Shown in pieces: positions 35,115 through 43,628 of a DNA stretch of 64,000 nucleotides (positions within the stretch are counted from its first letter, which is position 1; each line of letters starts with the position of its first letter). Both the position numbers and the translations under genes were made by a program. The DNA is from Bacteroidales bacterium UBA4814 (GTDB lineage Bacteria > Bacteroidota > Bacteroidia > Bacteroidales > UBA7960): NCBI GenBank assembly GCA_002402465.1, contig DHFW01000052.1, positions 80,683 through 144,682 on the forward strand, read 5' to 3'. The notes beneath the pieces were generated by a model. It was not told the DNA's origin and did no database searches. It worked only from the letters and a program-made list of their open reading frames with translations.

Positions 35115-37230
35115 AAGGATAACCAGACATATAGACCGTCTGATACTTGACCCTAACAATTATAGGTTCAAAGACAAACCAGAGTACAAGCCTGTAGATC
35201 AGGCCAACCTTGCTGATACCCGTGTTCAGCAGAGAACGCTAAACTTTATCCTTGGCAAAAACAATGGTAATGTAAAAGACCTCATTAGCAGCTTTACTAC
35301 CAATGGCTTTTTGGATATTGACCAAATACAGGTCACTGAGGTAGGCGAAAACCTCTTGGTGCTAGAAGGCAACAGACGTATTGCCACTTTAAAGTATCTG
35401 TATGACGAATTTAAAAAGGGCAATGATGTAGGTCGCCTTACGGAATCCGACTTTAAAAGTGTCAACCTGGTATTGATAGAAGATGAGGAGCCAATTCAGC
35501 ACTTAATCGCTATGGGGCTTCACCACATTAGTGGTAAAAAGAGATGGAGTGCCGTAAACGAATCTCAATTGGTAAGTGACCTCATCAGTAACTATAACAA
35601 AACAGAGCAAGAGGTATGTGATGCCCTTGGTATATCTACAGTAAAACTGCGTAGAGGTTTAAGAACACTTAGCCTTATCCAACAATACAAGCAAAGCGAC
35701 TATGGCGACCAATTTGAATCGCCTATGTACACCATTTTTGAGACTGTTATTTCAACACCGGAAATGCGTAATTGGATTGAGTGGAGCAATGAAGATATGA
35801 CCGCCCATAATGCAGTAAACTTAGAACGACTGTTTGGCTGGGTATCTCAAACCGAGGATATTGAAATTGATGAAGATGGAAATGAACGGGTCGCAACCAA
35901 AGAAGCGATTATCAGCCAATACAGGCAAATAAAGGAAATTGCTAAGTTCATAAACGACCCCAAAGCAATTGAACTGATGGAAGAAAGCCGTAGCATCGCT
36001 GAGGCTTATTCTTACAGTGATGTAATTGGTGAAAACAGGCTAAGAAATGCTTTAGATACCCTTCGCAAAGAAGTACAAGTCGCATTCAATTTCAGCGAGC
36101 ATTTAACTGAACCCGATTATGGCGAAATACAAAGGCTAAAAGACAAGTTAGACCGACTGATTCCTTCAAGTAAGGCAGTGGTGGCCATCAATGATAAAAG
36201 ATTGGCAAGCTACTTTACCACAGTTGATAATCATTTCAGCGAAATATTCGTCCACAGCTACAGAAAGCTCCACAAAATCAGAGTTAAGAACCTGTCTAAG
36301 GTCAACATATTTGTAGGTGGCAATAACTTGGGTAAAACCTCCCTACTGGAATGTTTTTACCTATTGAGCCAACTGAATGACATCAATGCATTCCTGGATT
36401 TAGAAAAATACAGGGGCAAATTCTATTCAGATTTTCATTCTAAATGGATTCACAAAAATTTCATTTCAGATATTGAATTAGAAGGCTCATTTAACGGGGC
36501 TGAAACCAGTCTGCTCCTTTCAAAGACAGAAACCGAGGAGAATATAGAAAAGTCTGGATACCTATCTACCATAGAATCAGAAGGCAAAGTAAAGGACCTT
36601 ACATTAGAGAGTTCTATTCATCTTTATACCAATAAAGCCCCGGAGCTTCACTTTACAAAGTCTCAGGTATTGTGTCCTGCCACTTTTACAAGTCCATTCA
36701 GATACAACACCGAGTTGCTCAAAAAAGCTCACGCCAATGCAGTAACAGAGAAATATTTTGACCGGGTGATAGAGTTCATACAGACTCATTTAGACCCAAG
36801 CATTGAAAAAATTGAGATGATCAGTGATGAAGGCGAAAGTAGGTTTATGGTTTCTTCTTCTCGCATAAATGAGGTGGTAGATATTACCAAGTATGGTGAG
36901 GGCTTACAACGGGTGTTCGAGATAGCCCTATTGATGGTTTACAGCAAAGATGGTGTGATATGTATTGATGAGGTTGATAGTGCAATCCACAAGTCCTTAT
37001 TGATTGGGTTTACTAAGTTCATACAACAAACAGCAGAGCAATTTAATGTTCAGGTGTTCCTTTCTACCCACAGCAAAGAGTGTATTGATGCCTTCGTAAA
37101 GAATGACTACCACAATGATTTCATAAGAGCCTACGCCCTATCGGAATTAGATGGCGAAATAGCTTGCAAGTACATTGAGGGAGGCCGTTTAGAAAAGTTA
37201 ATTGATTCAATAAATTTTGATATAAGATAA
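35104..37230 (+). CDS. ParB-like / AAA ATPase fusion protein embedded in the hsd operon
   Basis: This is a 708-residue two-part protein. Residues about 1-200 resemble ParB/Srx-type proteins: LILDPNNYRF, VLEGNRRIATLK (the ParB box motif), and an HTH EQEVCDALGISTVKLRRGL. From about residue 395 it is an OLD/RecF-like AAA ATPase: Walker A GGNNLGKTSLLE near 404-411, a long helical insert, Walker B GVICIDEVDSAIH near 616, and FLSTHSKECIDAF. It starts within hsdS and its stop overlaps the TOPRIM-like gene by 1 base. ATPases in such positions recall rlo genes within type I loci and the ATPase of PARIS/Gabija-type defence. The ParB fusion is unusual in that setting. Confidence 0.85.
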   Translation: MPSKRITRHIDRLILDPNNYRFKDKPEYKPVDQANLADTRVQQRTLNFILGKNNGNVKDLISSFTTNGFLDIDQIQVTEVGENLLVLEGNRRIATLKYLYDEFKKGNDVGRLTESDFKSVNLVLIEDEEPIQHLIAMGLHHISGKKRWSAVNESQLVSDLISNYNKTEQEVCDALGISTVKLRRGLRTLSLIQQYKQSDYGDQFESPMYTIFETVISTPEMRNWIEWSNEDMTAHNAVNLERLFGWVSQTEDIEIDEDGNERVATKEAIISQYRQIKEIAKFINDPKAIELMEESRSIAEAYSYSDVIGENRLRNALDTLRKEVQVAFNFSEHLTEPDYGEIQRLKDKLDRLIPSSKAVVAINDKRLASYFTTVDNHFSEIFVHSYRKLHKIRVKNLSKVNIFVGGNNLGKTSLLECFYLLSQLNDINAFLDLEKYRGKFYSDFHSKWIHKNFISDIELEGSFNGAETSLLLSKTETEENIEKSGYLSTIESEGKVKDLTLESSIHLYTNKAPELHFTKSQVLCPATFTSPFRYNTELLKKAHANAVTEKYFDRVIEFIQTHLDPSIEKIEMISDEGESRFMVSSSRINEVVDITKYGEGLQRVFEIALLMVYSKDGVICIDEVDSAIHKSLLIGFTKFIQQTAEQFNVQVFLSTHSKECIDAFVKNDYHNDFIRAYALSELDGEIACKYIEGGRLEKLIDSINFDIR

Positions 37231-38102
37231 TGGCTCAGAATTTATTGTACATACTCACAGAGGGGTCTCATGATGCTGCGTTTGTTTACCGGATACTTAA
37301 AACAAACGGCTTTACCACAAACAATGAGTTAATCAAGAATTATCCTCAACCGTTGAATGACTTTCTCTCAAGAGACATACTGAATGTAAGCATTCCAGAG
37401 GTAAAAATTCAGGAGGCTCGTTCAAGGTTTCTACCAGCCTATGTGATGAACAGAGGCAACAATCTTGTTCTTATCTATTCGATTGGTGGTGAAAGTAAAG
37501 CTGACATTAGAATTTCATTGATAAAGGCACTAAACGCCCTGAATGAACCCGACCCGGATGCTATACAAGCTATTCCAGACACATCCATATCAGTGCTTTA
37601 CTTTTTTGATGCCGATAACTTAGGTACTGAAGCAAGAATGAACCAGGTGATCGAAGAATGCAAATTGGCATTTCCAAAAGTCGCCTTTGAGGAAAAGTAT
37701 GACCCTGCTGAATTTCATCTGTTTGAGGATATACAGGTTGGTGCATACATATTTAGAAAGCCTGATGCAGATGAAGGAATGTTAGAAGACGTACTGTTGC
37801 CTTTAATGAGAGATGGCAATGATGATATTTTTCAAGCTGCGGAAGGCTTTTTGGCTGTTAATCATACCTGCACACTATTCAGTGCTTCCTTAAAATTGGA
37901 CGCCTCAGGTCAAATTTTAAAAGTGAATGGCGAAAAGTACAGTCATAAAAAATCCTTGGTAGGCACTGTAGGCCAACTAAGAAAAAGCGGAAAATCCAAT
38001 ACTGTTTGCATCAGTGATGCTGAATACATTACAGATGCCAAAATCAATGCAAACGGTACTTGTCTGGATATTATGAGTAGAATAAACAAAGTATTGATTT
38101 AA
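37230..38102 (+). CDS. TOPRIM-like protein (DUF3226/OLD-type), partner of the ATPase
   Basis: This 290-residue protein has the hallmarks of a stand-alone TOPRIM nuclease-like fold: Glu11 in ILTEGSHDAAF, Glu88 in SIGGESKAD, the Asp-x-Asp at 127-129 in YFFDADNLGTEAR, and a GAYIFRKPDADEGMLEDVLL segment typical of DUF3226-type members. Its start overlaps the ATPase stop by 1 base, so the two are probably co-translated. ATPase plus TOPRIM pairs are known from OLD, Gabija (GajA) and PARIS. Here the pair lies between hsdS and hsdR, so it may be an added defence layer. It is not a close match to any family I can name with certainty. Confidence 0.72.
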   Translation: MAQNLLYILTEGSHDAAFVYRILKTNGFTTNNELIKNYPQPLNDFLSRDILNVSIPEVKIQEARSRFLPAYVMNRGNNLVLIYSIGGESKADIRISLIKALNALNEPDPDAIQAIPDTSISVLYFFDADNLGTEARMNQVIEECKLAFPKVAFEEKYDPAEFHLFEDIQVGAYIFRKPDADEGMLEDVLLPLMRDGNDDIFQAAEGFLAVNHTCTLFSASLKLDASGQILKVNGEKYSHKKSLVGTVGQLRKSGKSNTVCISDAEYITDAKINANGTCLDIMSRINKVLI

Positions 38103-38106
38103 GGAA

Positions 38107-41061
38107 ATGCATACAACAGATACATCAGAAAAGGGCTTAGAAACGATCATAGAAAAGCATTTAATCAATCACAATGGCTTTATTGCAAGCTATAGTGCCG
38201 ACTATGACCGTGACCTCTGCATCAATGAAAAGCTGTTGTTCGAGTTTTTGGCAGCAACGCAACCCAATGCCCATGACACTATTATCAAAAGAGGTAAAGA
38301 CAAATTCCTGAAACGCCTTTCAGACCAAATTCGTCAGAAAGGTATCATTGAAATATTGCGCAATGGGGTCAAGGATTTGGATTTAAGAGTACAGCTCTAC
38401 TTTAAAAAGCCAACCTCTCTACTTAACGATAAAGCTCAGAAGCAATACAGCAGCAATATTTTTTCTGTTACCCGACAGTTATACTACAGTCTGGAAAACA
38501 GCAACTCTTTAGACATGGTGTTATTTATCAATGGTTTACCATTGAGCACCTTTGAATTAAAGAACCAATGGACCGGTCAGAATGTAAAACACGCCATACG
38601 CCAATACCAAACTGACAGAGATCCGAAAGAACCCTTATTTGCCTTTGGCAGATGTATGGTTCACTTCGCTGTAGATGCCGATTTGGTTTACATGACCACT
38701 CACCTCAACAGTACAAAGACATTTTTCTTACCCTTTAATAAGGGAAATAATGATGGTGCAGGCAATCCGGTAAACCCCGAAGGTTTAAAAACTGATTACC
38801 TCTGGAAAGATATTTTGACCAAAGACAGCTTGAGCAACATATTGGAAAACTTCGCTCAAATTGTTGAGGAAAAGGACGAAGACACTGGAAAGGTTAAACG
38901 TAAACTGATTTTTCCTCGATACCACCAACTCAGAGCGGTAAAAAAACTGCTGCATCATTCCAAAGAAAACGGTGTTGGCCAGAAATACCTCATTCAACAT
39001 TCGGCTGGTTCAGGCAAATCAAATTCAATTACCTGGTTAGCCCACCAGTTGGTGAGTTTACACGATAGTGAAAATACAGAGACCGTTTTTGATAGTGTTA
39101 TTGTAGTAACGGACAGGCGTGTCCTGGACAAGCAAATTAGAGATAACATCAAGCAATTTGCTCAGGTCAGTAGTGTTGTTGAAGCGATTGATAAAGGAAG
39201 CCGACAATTAAAACAGGCCCTTGAAGATGGAAAGAAAATCATTGTTACCACAGTTCAGAAGTTCCCATTCATCATAGATGAAATCGGAGCTTTACAGGCA
39301 AAGAAATTTGCCATCATTATTGATGAAGCACACAGCAGCCAAAGTGGTGAAACGGCCAGTAAAATGAATTGGGTGCTGTCCGATAAAGAAGTTACATACG
39401 GTGAAGAACCCGAACCACCAACCTCTGAGGATATTGTCAATAACTTGATAGAGAACCGTAAAATGCTGAAAAACGGAAGCTATTTTGCATTTACGGCCAC
39501 CCCAAAAAACAAGACATTGGAAACCTTTGGAGAAAAAACAGCCGAAGGTAAATTCATAGCTTTTGATAATTACACCATGAAGCAGGCCATTGAGGAGGAA
39601 TTTATCCTTGATGTGCTAAAGAATTACACCACCTATCAATCCTACTATAAATTAGATAAAGCTGTTGAAGACAACCCTGAGTTTGAAACACGGCAAGCCA
39701 ACAAAAAGCTACGTGCTTATGTAGAAAGCCACCCTTTCTCCATCATGGAAAAATCAAAAATCATGTTAGACCACTTCCATGCGGACATTAGAAAGCTCAT
39801 CAATGGTCAGGCAAAAGCAATGGTTGTTTGCAAAAGCATTAAAAACGCCATTCTTTACTATCAGGCTTTCAACGAGTATCTGAAAGAAATAAACTCGCCA
39901 TACAAAGCCATTGTAGCTTTTTCAGGCACAAAAGAAATAGACGGAGAAGATTGGGATGAAGCCAGATTAAACGGTTTCCCGAGCAATGACATTCCAACTG
40001 AGTTCAAGAAAAAAGAGTACCGCTTCCTGATAGTTGCCAATAAGTTTCAAACAGGTTTCGATCAGCCACTATTACATACCATGTATGTAGATAAAAAATT
40101 GGCGGATGTTCAGGCAGTACAAACTTTATCAAGACTCAATAGAGCTTACAAACCTTACAAAGAAGACACCTTTGTGATGGATTTCTTTAATACCACAGAG
40201 GATATTAAAAAAGCATTTGAGCCTTTCTATACCACCACCATTTTAAGTGAAGAAACAGACGCTAATAAACTCAATGATTTACAAGATGCCTTAGACAATG
40301 CTCAGGTCTATTCTCAGGATGATGTTGTCAACTTCACCGACTTGTATTTCAAGGAAGCAGACAGGCAGGAATTAGACCCAATCATTGATAAGTGTGTTGC
40401 AGAGTTTAAAACTGAACTGAATGAAGATGCACAGATTGATTTCTATGTAAAGGCGAAATCCTTCTTTAGAACGTATGCATTCCTTTCTAAGCTGCTATCC
40501 TTCAATAATTCTTATTGGGAAAGGTTGTATTGGTTTCTGAAATTCCTGATTCCTAAAATCAAGCCGGAGGAAATTGAGGATTTAGCCAAGGGCATTCTGG
40601 AAGCAATAGACCTTGATAGTTACAGACTAACCCGAACAACCCAAGAGAACATCAAACTAAGTGGTGATGAAGAATTAGACCCTACTCCGCCAGTAATGAA
40701 GGGTAAAAAGGGAGAACTTGGTTTTAATGAGTTGGACGCTATCCTCAAAGAATTTAATACAAAGTTTGGCATTGATAACTGGACGGATGATGATAAGGTA
40801 AAGAAATTCCTGTTCGAGCAATTACCAGCCGATTTTGCCCGTGATGAGGCCACAGTCAATGCTGTTAAAAACAGTGACAAACAGAATGCAAAAATCACCT
40901 CTGATAAAAAGGTTGAGGATTTGATGCAGGATGTGATTTTCCAATACACCGACTTGTATAAAAAATTCACGGATGATCCAGACTTCAAACGCCAGTATTT
41001 AGACTTTGTATTTGATAAGATTTGGAATCAGCAAACTAATCTTCAAAACAGACCTAAATAA
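38107..41061 (+). CDS. hsdR: Type I restriction endonuclease subunit R
   Basis: This is a 984-residue motor and nuclease subunit. The N-terminal nuclease has the PD-(E/D)xK-type residues in DMVLFINGLPLSTFELKNQW near residue 140-155. The SF2 translocase follows: Walker A QHSAGSGKSNS near 298, DEAHSSQSG near 405, TATPKNKTLE, and NKFQTGFDQPLLHTMYVDKKL. The C-terminal helical region contacts HsdM. It begins 5 bp after the TOPRIM-like gene. Its stop codon shares its last base with the Argonaute start (TAATG), so translation of the two is probably linked. It looks intact. Confidence 0.95.
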   Translation: MHTTDTSEKGLETIIEKHLINHNGFIASYSADYDRDLCINEKLLFEFLAATQPNAHDTIIKRGKDKFLKRLSDQIRQKGIIEILRNGVKDLDLRVQLYFKKPTSLLNDKAQKQYSSNIFSVTRQLYYSLENSNSLDMVLFINGLPLSTFELKNQWTGQNVKHAIRQYQTDRDPKEPLFAFGRCMVHFAVDADLVYMTTHLNSTKTFFLPFNKGNNDGAGNPVNPEGLKTDYLWKDILTKDSLSNILENFAQIVEEKDEDTGKVKRKLIFPRYHQLRAVKKLLHHSKENGVGQKYLIQHSAGSGKSNSITWLAHQLVSLHDSENTETVFDSVIVVTDRRVLDKQIRDNIKQFAQVSSVVEAIDKGSRQLKQALEDGKKIIVTTVQKFPFIIDEIGALQAKKFAIIIDEAHSSQSGETASKMNWVLSDKEVTYGEEPEPPTSEDIVNNLIENRKMLKNGSYFAFTATPKNKTLETFGEKTAEGKFIAFDNYTMKQAIEEEFILDVLKNYTTYQSYYKLDKAVEDNPEFETRQANKKLRAYVESHPFSIMEKSKIMLDHFHADIRKLINGQAKAMVVCKSIKNAILYYQAFNEYLKEINSPYKAIVAFSGTKEIDGEDWDEARLNGFPSNDIPTEFKKKEYRFLIVANKFQTGFDQPLLHTMYVDKKLADVQAVQTLSRLNRAYKPYKEDTFVMDFFNTTEDIKKAFEPFYTTTILSEETDANKLNDLQDALDNAQVYSQDDVVNFTDLYFKEADRQELDPIIDKCVAEFKTELNEDAQIDFYVKAKSFFRTYAFLSKLLSFNNSYWERLYWFLKFLIPKIKPEEIEDLAKGILEAIDLDSYRLTRTTQENIKLSGDEELDPTPPVMKGKKGELGFNELDAILKEFNTKFGIDNWTDDDKVKKFLFEQLPADFARDEATVNAVKNSDKQNAKITSDKKVEDLMQDVIFQYTDLYKKFTDDPDFKRQYLDFVFDKIWNQQTNLQNRPK

Positions 41062-43160
41062 TGCCAAAACACTGTTTCAACATACTAACATTCAATCACC
41101 CAAGTGAGGAATTTACCTTCTACTTTACAGATAAAGAGCAGGAAGGAGTTACAAGGATATTCCATGCTTTAGTTCCTAAAGAGGTCATTGAAAAGTATGG
41201 TGAACAGGAGCATTTTTACACTTCATTCGGGCAGCAGTTAGATGGTTTCTTGCCAATCAACAAATCAACCGCACCCACATTTGAAACCATTAAAACCAAG
41301 GAAGGAATTGAAAAATCCGTTCCGGTTTCCAATTCAGCTTTTTCCTCATCCATTCTCAAGCGATACTACAACGGGCTAATTCACAATCACTTCAAGTCCA
41401 ACGGCTTCTTGGTCAAACCTAATTTTGTAAGCGATACAGAAGTATGGTTGCCAAGTGAGGTACAGGATTCAGAAGGCACATACAAAATCTTCGACCGCTA
41501 TTCCTTGAAGGTTCAATTCAAAACAGTTTCCACCAGCTTAGAGCTTTTGGTGACATTTGAAGGGAGATCCAAGATTTTCCGAACACCAGTATCAGAGCTT
41601 TTTGAAGAAGTGCCAGTAAAGGCTTTCAATTGGGTAGTTTTTGAAAAAGGATTGTACCGCTTTGATGAATTGCCTGACGAAGGAAAAAGACAATACGACA
41701 AGGTTTATCCAGTATGGAACTTTGAAATCAGGGATGCTTTGCAACAGGAAACGGAAGCACCCGACAAGACCAACAAATACAAGAAGTTCAAAACTGCCAT
41801 AGATAAATTCTACAAGCAGCATCTAAATACACAGGAGTTTAAGGCAATTATTCCAATTTCATCCAATGGCTTTATTCCGGTGGAAGAAGCTCGAATAGGT
41901 ACAGTAGAAAAGAGCAGTAATAAATTGATTTTCGGAAACCAGAAACCGCATCATATTCCTTACTACGGCATCACAGAACATGGCCCATTTGAATTAAGCC
42001 CTTCTTCTAAGATTCATTTCTTCTTCATTATCCATGAAGATGATAAGCCCGTAGCAACCACCATCCACAAGTATTTCAATGGCAATCTGCAAGGCTTCAA
42101 AGGGCTGTCAAGATTCATTCATACGCCATACCACCCCGATAAGGACTTGGCAATCTATTTCACCAACAGGGAGAATCCTTGGCCTGAGTTGTATGAACAA
42201 ATCAATGACAAAGACTTTGACCCGGACGTTCAGCATTTAGCCATTTACATAAGCCCCATTAGCAAGAATGTTTCAGACAAATCCCGAAGGATGGTCTATT
42301 ACAAGCTAAAAGAACTCTTGCTCAAAAAAGGTGTTTCCTCTCAGGTGATTGACCCTGAGAAGGTAATTACCAACGACAAGTATCATTTCAGCTTGCCAAA
42401 CATTGCTATTGCCATACTCGCAAAGCTCAATGGCACTCCTTGGCGTTTAGACACAAAGCTGAAGAATGAATTGATTGTTGGTGTAGGAGCATTCAAACAT
42501 TCGGAAGTAGATGTGCAATATATCGGTAGTGCTTTCAGTTTTTCCAATACAGGAAAATTCAACCGCTTTGAATGTTTTCAGAAAGACCAAACAAAAGAGT
42601 TGGCAGGCTCAATCCTAAGAGCAGTTAAAGACTATGTGAATGTAAATTCAGGAATCCGAAGGCTTGTAATTCACTTCTACAAGGACATGAGTAGAGAGGA
42701 AGTAGAACCGATTGAAAACGGCCTGAAAGAATTAGAATTGAATATTCCGGTCTTTATCGTCACCATCAACAAAACGGAATCCTCCGATATTGTTGCTTTT
42801 GATTTGGACTGGAAAGATTTGATGCCTGTAAGTGGCACATTCATCAAATTAGGCTACAACAGGTTTCTACTGTTTAACAATACCAGGTATTCCGCATCAG
42901 AGTTCAATTTCAATGATGGATTTTCATTTCCGGTAAAGCTCAAAATTAATTGCTCCAATCCTGAATTGGTGGATGATTACAAAACAGTCAAAGAGCTTAT
43001 CGATCAAGTGTATCAATTCAGTCGCATGTACTGGAAATCAGTAAGACAACAAAATTTGCCCGTAACAATCAAGTACCCTGAAATGGTGGCAGAAATGCTC
43101 CCCTACTTTGAAGGCAACGAGATTCCTGATTACGGAAAAGACAATCTTTGGTTTTTATGA
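41061..43160 (+). CDS. Long prokaryotic Argonaute (MID-PIWI), predicted catalytically inactive
   Basis: This is a 699-residue Argonaute. The MID domain keeps the 5'-guide binding residues with normal spacing: Tyr413 and Lys417 (YYKLKELL), Gln428 (SSQVI) and Lys455 (LAKLNGTPW). The PIWI fold is clear to the end (RMYWKSVRQQNLPVTIKYP). However, the expected catalytic aspartates look replaced: the first site reads VGVG at 473-476 (Gly for Asp), the second reads HFYK near 538-541, and the late site reads NNTRY near 606. It therefore resembles guide-binding, non-cleaving long pAgos, which act with partner effectors. Its ATG overlaps the hsdR stop and its own stop overlaps a Fur gene, so it is tied into the operon. 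Active-site loss was judged by eye. Confidence 0.85.
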   Translation: MPKHCFNILTFNHPSEEFTFYFTDKEQEGVTRIFHALVPKEVIEKYGEQEHFYTSFGQQLDGFLPINKSTAPTFETIKTKEGIEKSVPVSNSAFSSSILKRYYNGLIHNHFKSNGFLVKPNFVSDTEVWLPSEVQDSEGTYKIFDRYSLKVQFKTVSTSLELLVTFEGRSKIFRTPVSELFEEVPVKAFNWVVFEKGLYRFDELPDEGKRQYDKVYPVWNFEIRDALQQETEAPDKTNKYKKFKTAIDKFYKQHLNTQEFKAIIPISSNGFIPVEEARIGTVEKSSNKLIFGNQKPHHIPYYGITEHGPFELSPSSKIHFFFIIHEDDKPVATTIHKYFNGNLQGFKGLSRFIHTPYHPDKDLAIYFTNRENPWPELYEQINDKDFDPDVQHLAIYISPISKNVSDKSRRMVYYKLKELLLKKGVSSQVIDPEKVITNDKYHFSLPNIAIAILAKLNGTPWRLDTKLKNELIVGVGAFKHSEVDVQYIGSAFSFSNTGKFNRFECFQKDQTKELAGSILRAVKDYVNVNSGIRRLVIHFYKDMSREEVEPIENGLKELELNIPVFIVTINKTESSDIVAFDLDWKDLMPVSGTFIKLGYNRFLLFNNTRYSASEFNFNDGFSFPVKLKINCSNPELVDDYKTVKELIDQVYQFSRMYWKSVRQQNLPVTIKYPEMVAEMLPYFEGNEIPDYGKDNLWFL

Positions 43161-43567
43161 ACACCTCACTAGAAGAAAAACTTAGAAAGAAATCCATTAA
43201 ACCAACGGCCATGCGCCTTTTGGTTTTACAATGCTTAATGGAGCAAAACCGTGCATTAAGTTTGAATGAACTAGAAGTGCTTTTCGAAAATGCTGATAAG
43301 TCAACCATATTCAGGACGCTCAAAACATTTCAAGAAAACTACTTGGTACACAGAATCAATGACGGTAGTGGAGCAATCAAATATGCCCTTTGTGATGATG
43401 ACTGTATTTGCAGTTTGGAAGATAACCACATTCATTTCTTGTGTACTAAATGCGAAAAAACCTATTGCCTAAAGGATACCCCTATCACAACTCCGAATTT
43501 ACCAAATGGATTTAGAGCAAACTTTGCCAATTACCTGATTGAAGGCATCTGCTCTGCTTGTTCTTAG
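43157..43567 (+). CDS. Fur-family metalloregulator
   Basis: This 136-residue protein has the Fur layout. A winged helix (KSIKPTAMRLLVLQCLMEQNRALSLNELEVLFENADKSTIFRTLKTFQENYLVHRI) is followed by a metal-binding domain with HIHFLCTKCEKTYCL and a C-terminal CSAC pair, giving a CxxC...CxxC structural zinc site. The ATG at 43157 overlaps the Argonaute stop by 4 bp (ATGA). An in-frame TTG at 43148 is less likely. The next gene is a TonB receptor, so zinc- or iron-dependent control of the metal genes downstream is the simplest role. The overlap with the Argonaute gene is odd. Confidence 0.9.
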   Translation: MNTSLEEKLRKKSIKPTAMRLLVLQCLMEQNRALSLNELEVLFENADKSTIFRTLKTFQENYLVHRINDGSGAIKYALCDDDCICSLEDNHIHFLCTKCEKTYCLKDTPITTPNLPNGFRANFANYLIEGICSACS

Positions 43568-43628
43568 AACTTTGCAATGGCATTGCACTCCTTAATTACT
43601 TGCTTTGTGTTCGAATTAAAACTTGAAC

